Part shown: positions 1 through 5,181 of the stretch, in pieces | Layout of the letters: each line of letters begins with the position of its first letter | How positions within the stretch are numbered: the first letter of the stretch is position 1 | Origin: Chloroflexota bacterium | GTDB lineage: Bacteria; Chloroflexota; UBA6077; JACQUR01 | NCBI GenBank assembly: GCA_016210245.1 | Contig: JACQUR010000050.1 | Location: 1-14,332 of the forward strand | Direction: 5' to 3' | Length of the DNA stretch: 14,332 nucleotides | Translations under genes and position numbers: made by a program | Notes under the pieces: model-generated | What the model saw: the letters and a program-made list of their open reading frames with translations, nothing else | Told to the model about the DNA's origin: nothing | Database searches by the model: none

Positions 1-2915
1 AGCTGGCGCTGGTAGCCGGTGAGCATCAGCTTCTCGGCCCTGGCCATCACCTCCGGCTTGAGCTGGGAGGTCTCCTTCAGATAGCGCGAGACGAACACGT
101 TGGGCGCGAACAGGATCATGTTCTGCTCGCCGCAACCGAAGGGCATCTTGAGCAGCCCCTCCAGCCCCTCGATGGTCTGGCTGAGCATGTTGCCGGTGAG
201 GGCCAGGTAGGCGCGGGCCGAGCCGGCGATGGCCAGCGGCGGCACGGCCAGGTCGAGGCTGCGCGGCGCGCCCGGCGCGAGCACCAGGTTCTCCACCACC
301 TCGCGCTGGACGCCCTCCGGCTCGACGATCAGCTCCTTGACCAGGGCGTCGGCCGCGCCGCGGCTGCGGGCGGTGACCTTCAGCCCACGGACGCCGAGCC
401 CGGTGGGGCGGATGGTGAAGGCCACCGAGCCGACGTTGTTCGGCCCGACGGTGACCTTCTGGCTCTTCGCGCCCAGCGCGTCGAACCAGTCGCCCGCCTC
501 CAGCTCGACCGTAAACTCCTGGGCGCTCTGCTGGTAGTTGTAGAGGGCGATCCTGGCCGGGAACTCCTCGCCCCGGATGGCCGAGTAGGGCAGGTCGATC
601 TGAGCGAAGAAGGGCTGGAACACGCGGAGCTGGGCCTCGCCGATGCCCAGGCCCTTGTCCTTGGACAGGCCGACGGCGCGGACCATCCAGGTGGTGATGC
701 TATCCGGCGCGGTCACCTTCTGGGTGCCGCGCCCGCGCTGGTCGGTGGCCAGCTCGGCCCACAGCCACGTCTCCGGGAAGAACTGGCGCACGCGCTGGAC
801 CTCGGCCAGCCCTTCGGACCTGGCTGCGCCGCCGTCGGCCTTGGCCAGCCCGGCCGGGGCGGCCGTGGCCGCCGGGGCGGCGGCGGGCTTGGCCGCCTCC
901 GCCGCGGCCATCATCGGGCCACGGGCGTCCAGCCCCAGCCGGCGCTGGGGCGGCTGGAGCTGCTTGCCGGCCGGCACCTGGCGGTTGCTCAGCACCACCA
1001 CCCCGGCCTCCTGGAACGTCTCCTTCGCCCCGGGGATGGTGAACGGGTCGAACGGGTTGAGCGGCTGGGCCTCGTGCAGCTCCACCTGCGGTTTCATGTA
1101 CAGCCGCTCCAGCTCGTCGAACACCTGCTGGAGGTTCAGGCGGTTCTCGGCCAGGATGAAGACCGAGCGGTCCACGGCCACCAGACCCACCCGGGCCGGC
1201 CCCTCCGTCTGCACCTGCAGGTCCAGCGCGTCGCCCGGCTGGGCCTGGTCCTGGTCGAACTTCACCTGGACGTTGTGCGGGTAGCTGCCCTCCACCTTGA
1301 AGGGCAGGTAGTCGGCCGCCACCTCGCCCGTGCCAAGCACCTGGTAGACCAGCAGCCGCGCCTGCGGGGCCATCAGCGGGGTCAAGGCGAGGGCGATCTC
1401 AGGCGTGCGCGAGAAGTCGGAGAAGACCACTTTGCCCCGCGCCAGCACTTCGTAGTAGAAGTTGGCCGCCTCGCGCGTGGCGGAGACCTTGAAGCGGGCG
1501 GTGTCGCCCACCTTGAGCGTGCCCTGGCCCACCTGCTCCAGGTGGACGAAGGTGCCGCTGGGGGAGTACCCGGCCCGCAGGGTCAGGGGCGGGCTCGAGG
1601 CATTGTTCGCGCCGGCCTGGACCGTGAGCGACACGGCGTCGGTCGGGGGAGTGAGCTTCAGCGTGGCCACTCCGTTGCGGGTCGACACGCGCTGAGTCTC
1701 CTGTTTCAGGGTAGCCAGCCGCTCCGACAGGTAGGTGAGCTGCACCTGGACCTGGGTATCGACCGGCTTCTTGTCCGGCGTCTCGGCCACCACCAGCAGC
1801 GAGAAGGGCAGCGCGGGCTTAAAGGTGTTGCCCTCCGGGATCACCTGGAGGCTGACCGGGCTGGCGGCGATGGTGATCAGCCGACTGGTCTTCTCCTCGT
1901 ACCCGGTCGCCTGCTCGCGCACGGCCACGTCCAGGCGGACGCTGGCCATGCCCCGCCCGGCCGGCGAGCCGGCGGCGTAGCCCACGGCTGGCAGCTCGAA
2001 GCTCTGCTTACCGTCCAGCGGCCGCGTCACCCGCGCGTACTCCTGCCAGGTGCCGACGTAGCGCACGGCCACGATCTCCACCTCGCCCTTGACCGGCTTG
2101 CCAAAGCTGTACTCCGCGCCCACCGTGCCGCTGAGGCGCTCGCTCGCCAGGGCCCACTCCCTGGGCAGCTCCACCTTGACCTCGTACTTGGGCAGAACGT
2201 AGCGCTCGACTCGCACGTCGACCTGGCTGGAGCGCTTGCCAGCCGCGGCCCGCACCTTCCAGACGCCCAGGTTCGGCTCGGTGGACAGGGGCAGGTCGAG
2301 GCTGGCCATGCCGAAGTCGTCGACCTGGGCTGCCTTCTTGAAGACCTTGATCCCCTTGGCGTCCATGGCCTCGACCACCGCCTCGCCGCTGGCCGGCTTC
2401 AGGGCCGGATCGAGGGCCAGCACGCGGATATGGATGGTCTGGCCGGGCTTGTAGACCGGCTTGTCGGTTTCGACGAAGACCAGCGTGCCCTCCTCCACCC
2501 GGATGGGGGCCTGGTCCTGGAAGCCCTGGCCGCTGACGCGGAGCTGGTAGTCGCCCTCCGCCAACGGGGGCAGGTTGAGCGCCACGCTGCCCCGCCCGGC
2601 CACCCGGCCCCTGGCGTCGGCCACCGGGCGCCCGTCCTTGAGCAGCGAGACGGTGACGGTGCTCCTGGCCGGCTGCTCGCCCTGGAACAGCGCCAGCGAG
2701 ACGTTCTCGCTCTGGCCCGAGCGCAGCGCCCGGGGCGCCACGGCCACGTAGCCATCGGCCGGCTCGTCCACCCAGCCCGGCGGCGGGATGTCCGGAGTCG
2801 GCGCGCCCTGCTTCGAGATTGGCGGCAGTCCGCTGCACGCCACCGCTACGGCCGAGGAGGCCATGGTGGCTACGGTCGCCCTGAGGAAGCTGCGCCTGGA
2901 AACCTGTCTGGCCAT
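1..2915 (-). CDS. Alpha-2-macroglobulin/complement-type thioester protein, Tat-exported (3' end beyond window)
   Basis: Large secreted protease-trapping or opsonin-like protein of the alpha-2-macroglobulin/C3/TEP superfamily; 971 codons are visible and the C-terminus (rest of the thioester domain, receptor-binding domain) is cut off. The start ATG (2913-2915) follows a G-rich AGGGTGGGA stretch. Residues 6-12 read SRRSFLR, a near-consensus twin-arginine signal, followed by a hydrophobic stretch and AVAC at 24-27, a weak lipobox that would make it a Tat lipoprotein. Family landmarks in order: FVETDKPVYKPGQ (MG2, about residue 145), YVLPKYEVKVELP (MG3, about 238), VGLVAVDRSVFIL (about 578), an Ala/Pro-rich segment (about 663-703), FFPETWLWAEL (about 711) and the thioester motif GCGEQNM with Cys928 and Gln931. 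The Cys-Gln pair is the known internal thioester that binds attacking proteases or surfaces. GCGEQNM is closer to animal complement/TEP than to the usual short bacterial CxEQ forms. Substrates are not visible. Confidence 0.95.
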   Translation of the reverse strand, partial: MARQVSRRSFLRATVATMASSAVAVACSGLPPISKQGAPTPDIPPPGWVDEPADGYVAVAPRALRSGQSENVSLALFQGEQPARSTVTVSLLKDGRPVADARGRVAGRGSVALNLPPLAEGDYQLRVSGQGFQDQAPIRVEEGTLVFVETDKPVYKPGQTIHIRVLALDPALKPASGEAVVEAMDAKGIKVFKKAAQVDDFGMASLDLPLSTEPNLGVWKVRAAAGKRSSQVDVRVERYVLPKYEVKVELPREWALASERLSGTVGAEYSFGKPVKGEVEIVAVRYVGTWQEYARVTRPLDGKQSFELPAVGYAAGSPAGRGMASVRLDVAVREQATGYEEKTSRLITIAASPVSLQVIPEGNTFKPALPFSLLVVAETPDKKPVDTQVQVQLTYLSERLATLKQETQRVSTRNGVATLKLTPPTDAVSLTVQAGANNASSPPLTLRAGYSPSGTFVHLEQVGQGTLKVGDTARFKVSATREAANFYYEVLARGKVVFSDFSRTPEIALALTPLMAPQARLLVYQVLGTGEVAADYLPFKVEGSYPHNVQVKFDQDQAQPGDALDLQVQTEGPARVGLVAVDRSVFILAENRLNLQQVFDELERLYMKPQVELHEAQPLNPFDPFTIPGAKETFQEAGVVVLSNRQVPAGKQLQPPQRRLGLDARGPMMAAAEAAKPAAAPAATAAPAGLAKADGGAARSEGLAEVQRVRQFFPETWLWAELATDQRGRGTQKVTAPDSITTWMVRAVGLSKDKGLGIGEAQLRVFQPFFAQIDLPYSAIRGEEFPARIALYNYQQSAQEFTVELEAGDWFDALGAKSQKVTVGPNNVGSVAFTIRPTGLGVRGLKVTARSRGAADALVKELIVEPEGVQREVVENLVLAPGAPRSLDLAVPPLAIAGSARAYLALTGNMLSQTIEGLEGLLKMPFGCGEQNMILFAPNVFVSRYLKETSQLKPEVMARAEKLMLTGYQRQ

Positions 2916-3081
2916 CGACGTCCCACCCTGCGCGTGTTGCTCGCCGTTAAGACGTCCGAGGCCTGGAAAAGGTTCCTGCCCAAGGGCTACGCGCTCTTCA
3001 GGCCCACCGCCACGCCCGAGACCCGGAAGGCATCAGCACTGAAGCCAGGGTGAAACCCTCATGGTCTCGCTCGTGAGGAGA

Positions 3082-3156
3082 CGTGTACCACGGAGCCACG
3101 GAGTCACGGAGCCTTCTTAGAAAAAGCTCCGTGGCTCCGTGGCTCCGTGGTACACG
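3082..3156. repeat. Inverted repeat with 31-bp arms built from CCACGGAG units
   Basis: The left arm 3082-3112 and right arm 3126-3156 are reverse complements over 31 bases with one mismatch (T opposite G, which would be a G.U wobble in RNA), around a 13-base A-rich loop (3113-3125). Each arm consists of three tandem copies of an 8-base unit, CCACGGAG or TCACGGAG. No U-tract follows the stem on either strand, so a classical intrinsic terminator is unlikely. The structure looks like a dispersed palindromic (REP/MITE-like) element. Confidence 0.85.
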
Positions 3157-3264
3157 GTTCTCCCCGGGGGACACGCTCACCGCGGCCTGTCGATCCCGCC
3201 CGGGCTTCAGTGTGGAGGGCAGCCAGAGACTCGCCGGGGCTGAGCGGGAGGGACACCCCACGAG

Positions 3265-3283
3265 TGTGCTACACTGTGCTACA
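3265..3283 (+). promoter_or_regulatory. Tandem TGTGCTACA operator-like repeat upstream of the antitoxin
   Basis: TGTGCTACA occurs at 3265-3273 and again at 3275-3283, exactly 10 bp apart, ending 11 bp before the antitoxin ATG. Each copy is a short dyad (TGT-GCT-ACA). Tandem dyads spaced one helical turn apart are the usual arrangement for cooperative binding of ribbon-helix-helix dimers, and the gene just downstream encodes an RHH protein. Autoregulation by the antitoxin is inferred. The TACACT at 3270-3275 could serve as a -10 element, but no good -35 is seen. Confidence 0.55.
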
Positions 3284-3294
3284 GAGTATGCACC

Positions 3295-3735
3295 ATGGAC
3301 GGAAGCGCTGTGCCAACTCGCCATCTTTCCTTGCGTCTCGAAGCCCGGGCCTTCGAGCGGCTGGAGGCCCAGAGTCGACGGACAGGGCAGTCCCGCTCGC
3401 AGCTCGCCAGGACCCTGCTGGAGGAGGGCCTGCGCATGGAGGCCCATCCGGGGATCATCTTCCGCTCCGGCCCCGCCGGGCGGCGGCCGGGCCTGGCCGG
3501 CGGTCCGGATGTGTGGGAGGTGGTACGCGTCTTCCAGGGGGTCGAGGCGCAGGACGAGGAGGGACTCAGGCGGACGGCTGAGCGAACGGGTCTCACCCCC
3601 GAGCGGGTGCGGGTGGCCCTGCGCTACTATGCTGGCTATCGCGACGAGATCGATGCTTGGATCCGTCGGGTCGACGAGGAGGCCACCCAGGCGGAGACAG
3701 CCTGGCGGCGCGAGCAGGACCTCTTGCGGCGGTGA
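3295..3735 (+). CDS. RHH/DUF433-type antitoxin
   Basis: 146-residue antitoxin-like protein. Residues 8-48 fit a ribbon-helix-helix (CopG/Arc-type) domain: a beta strand LSLRL, then two helices around RRTGQSRSQLARTLLEEGL. Residues 50-125 resemble DUF433: HPGIIFRSGPAGRRPGL, a PDVWEVV segment, then GLTPERVRVALRYYAGYRDEI. The tail is charged. DUF433-containing proteins are known partners of DUF5615 toxins, and here the next gene is a DUF5615 protein whose GTG start overlaps this stop codon (GTGA, 3732-3735), implying translational coupling. The inferred role is to bind and neutralise the PIN-like toxin and repress the operon through the repeat at 3265-3283. There is no clear Shine-Dalgarno before ATG 3295. 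The N-terminal RHH call is good; DUF433 is recognised from the HPGI...L.PERV...YY pattern only. Confidence 0.85.
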   Translation: MDGSAVPTRHLSLRLEARAFERLEAQSRRTGQSRSQLARTLLEEGLRMEAHPGIIFRSGPAGRRPGLAGGPDVWEVVRVFQGVEAQDEEGLRRTAERTGLTPERVRVALRYYAGYRDEIDAWIRRVDEEATQAETAWRREQDLLRR

Positions 3736-4088
3736 AGCTGCTGCTCGATGAGATGTGGCCGCCGGAGGTCGCAGTCCAACTGCGTCGCCGCGGCCACGAC
3801 GTGGTAGCGGTCGCTGAACGGTCCGAGCTCCGAGGTCAGCCGGACGCGGCGATCTTCACCACGGCTCAAGTGGAGGGGCGCGCCATCGTGACGGAGAACG
3901 TTGTGGACTATCGGCCGCTCGCCGTGAACGCGCTCCAGCGGGGCGACACCCACCGTGGCCTCGTCTTCACGAGCAACCGGCGCTTTCCGCGCCACGACCC
4001 GCGGACTGCCGGACATCTGGCCACTGCCCTGGACGAACTGCTCTCCACGGAGCGGGAGGCGCTGAACCTCGAGTACTGGCTCTCGTAG
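3732..4088 (+). CDS. DUF5615 PIN-like toxin
   Basis: 118-residue protein read from GTG 3732. An earlier in-frame start at 3657 is rejected because it would lie deep inside the antitoxin gene, whereas the N-terminus from 3732 (MKLLLDEMWPPEV) is exactly where this family begins. Acidic residues typical of the PIN fold are visible: Asp6/Glu7 after the first strand, Asp38 in QPDAAIF, and the signature EGRAIVTENVVDY (Glu55, Asn56, Asp59). The segment RRRGHDVVAVAE is also characteristic. DUF5615 proteins are predicted Mg-dependent RNases acting as toxins in type II toxin-antitoxin pairs. Length is normal and no key residue appears lost, so the toxin looks intact. It overlaps the antitoxin by four bases. 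RNase activity and target are inferred from the family, not visible. Confidence 0.85.
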   Translation: MKLLLDEMWPPEVAVQLRRRGHDVVAVAERSELRGQPDAAIFTTAQVEGRAIVTENVVDYRPLAVNALQRGDTHRGLVFTSNRRFPRHDPRTAGHLATALDELLSTEREALNLEYWLS

Positions 4089-4178
4089 GCCGGGCCAGCG
4101 CGGAACTCGATGCAGGGGAAGTCGCGGGCACCGCCATCCGTCTTGCTCTCACGGAGATAAGGTGGGCAACGTCTTGCC

Positions 4179-4192
4179 GGCCACCGGTGGCC
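4179..4192. repeat. 14-bp perfect palindrome GGCCACCGGTGGCC
   Basis: A short perfect palindrome in the 208-bp gap between the toxin gene and the SBBP gene start at 4297. It could be a protein-binding site, but a 14-bp GC palindrome in GC-rich DNA can arise by chance. No other element was seen in this gap. Confidence 0.4.
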
Positions 4193-4296
4193 AGGAGTAC
4201 ACTGGGGCCCGGTTGTTTCCATCTGTTCGGTGCCAGTGGCCGTGAAGTCCGGCGCGGTTGCCTGGAGCGGCCGCGCCGCAGAAGCGGGAGGCGATC

Positions 4297-5004
4297 GTGC
4301 GTCCCAGCCCGTCGTTCCGATGGCTCTCCCTGGTCGTCCAGCTCGGCCTCCTGCCGCTGCTGGCGAGCGTGCCGCTGCCCGTAGCGGGCAGCCCTGCCAG
4401 CGCTGCCCCCACGCCCACGCCCATCCCCCCGACCCCCAACCGCCAGCAGGTGAGCACAGCCCTGGCCACCAGCAGCCCGCTGTTCATCGAGAACGTCGGC
4501 CAGTTCGACCCCCGCGCCCGCTTCCAGGTGCGAGGTGCCCTGGGCACCCTCCACCTGGCCGAGGATGGGATGTGGGTGACGGTGGCCGGACCTAACCCCC
4601 CGGCCCCCTTCCCTACCAGGGAAGGGGGAGCACCCGAGGGGCGCAGGGACTCCCCTCCCCTGGCAGGGGAGGGGCCGGGGGAGAGGTCCGGCGCGCCGTC
4701 CAACTCAAGCTCTCTTACAGCGGCGCCAACCCGCGCCCCCGTGTGGAGGGCTTCAACCGCCGCGACACCGTGGTCTCCTACTTCCTGGGCAACGACCCGG
4801 CCAGGTGGCGCCCGAACGTGCCCGTCTGGGGCGGGGTGCGCTACGTCGACCTCTACCCGGGGGTGGACCTGGAGATCAGCAGCGAAGGTGGGCGGCTGGC
4901 TCAGCGCTTCGTGGTACGGGACACGGCCAGGGCAAGAGCGCCAGGTCCGGCCCCGCTGCAAAACGCTCAACTGCGAGTTGAAGGCGCTACCCGACTGTCC
5001 CTAG
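4297..5004 (+). pseudogene. SBBP-repeat surface protein, N-terminal fragment (signal peptide and propeller-associated domain)
   Basis: First of three frame-separated pieces of what looks like one gene. GTG 4297 is chosen because GGGAGG (4286-4291) sits 5 bases upstream, although the frame is open further back. Residues 1-35 form a signal peptide: Arg-containing start, hydrophobic core LSLVVQLGLLPLLASVPL, and an ASA-AP cleavage-like site, followed by a Pro/Thr linker. Then comes LFIENVGQFDPRARFQVRG...LAEDGMWVTVAG, the typical opening of bacterial SBBP proteins. The homologous sequence stops at about 4588, where a GC-rich palindromic repeat begins. Past that point this frame reads repeat-derived peptide and then off-frame sequence to the stop at 5004. 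The true continuation is in the frame of 4596-5177. Confidence 0.75.
4588..4689. mobile_element. MITE/REP-like palindromic element interrupting the SBBP gene
   Basis: An element of about 102 bp bounded by GGACCT (4588-4593) and its inverse AGGTCC (4684-4689), with similar C-rich/G-rich terminal stretches just inside. It contains two perfect hairpins: arms 4604-4614/4618-4628 (11 bp, loop ACC) and arms 4652-4661/4665-4674 (10 bp, loop GGC). Homology to SBBP proteins ends at its left edge and resumes at its right edge in another frame. It has no coding capacity of its own. No clean target duplication that explains the frame change could be defined; CCGG flanks both ends. Confidence 0.7.
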
Positions 5005-5177
5005 CAGAAGACGGCGGGCTGACCATCGCCACCGATGTCGGCGACCTGAAGCTCGACCCGGCCCAGGTGGTGACCGCCACCGGCTCCCCTCTCCCCGTGG
5101 GAGAGGGGCTGGGGGTGCGGTCGGTCCGGGGCGACAACGTCAGCCTTCCCTTCGCCTCGGCCCGCCCCCGCCGCTGA
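4596..5177 (+). pseudogene. SBBP-repeat surface protein, middle fragment
   Basis: Second piece of the broken gene, in frame 0 relative to frame 1 of the first piece. The frame opens after a TAA at 4593-4595 inside the palindromic element, so it has no start of its own. From about 4690 it encodes recognisable family sequence: LKLSYSGANPRPRVEGFN, then VVSYFLGNDPARWRPNVPV, WGGVRYVDLYPGVDLEI, and LAEDGGLTIATDVGDLKLDPAQ. This is the conserved domain that precedes the beta-propeller in SBBP proteins. At about 5084 it runs into a second palindromic repeat and stops at TGA 5175-5177, without the usual strand that leads into the first propeller blade. An ATG at 4743 could in principle start a short protein, but nothing supports that. 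Confidence 0.75.
5086..5108. repeat. Palindromic repeat (10-bp stem) at the second frame break
   Basis: Arms CCCCTCTCCC (5086-5095) and GGGAGAGGGG (5099-5108) pair perfectly around CGT, followed by CTGGGGGTGCGG. It resembles the hairpins in the 4588-4689 element (C-rich arm, 3-base loop, G-rich arm) and probably belongs to the same dispersed repeat family. It lies where the SBBP gene homology moves from frame 0 to frame 1. Confidence 0.7.
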
Positions 5178-5181
5178 GCGA

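Larger units (their letters stand above)
2916..3294. other. Gene-free intergenic region between divergent genes
   Basis: No convincing coding frame runs through this 379-bp stretch. It separates the macroglobulin gene (minus) from the toxin-antitoxin operon (plus), so it must hold both promoters, but no clear -35/-10 pair could be picked for the macroglobulin gene. It contains a small hairpin (AGGGT-GAA-ACCCT, 3047-3059), a long inverted repeat (3082-3156) and a tandem operator-like repeat (3265-3283), the last two listed separately. Confidence 0.7.

Noticed and set aside
1074..3053. Long plus-strand open frame (659 codons) over the first gene
   Set aside because: It is antisense to the clear macroglobulin gene, is rich in His/Arg/Gly/Leu as expected of a GC-rich shadow, and shows no family motif.
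3657..3731. Upstream in-frame start of the DUF5615 gene at 3657
   Set aside because: It would overlap the antitoxin by about 80 bases and add an N-terminus unlike the family, which starts at the KLLLDE strand.
4149..4970. 273-codon minus-strand frame over the SBBP 5' region
   Set aside because: Its only striking peptide (LSPGPSPARGGE, PPSLVGKGAGGLG) is a translation of the palindromic repeat; the rest is antisense to recognised SBBP sequence.
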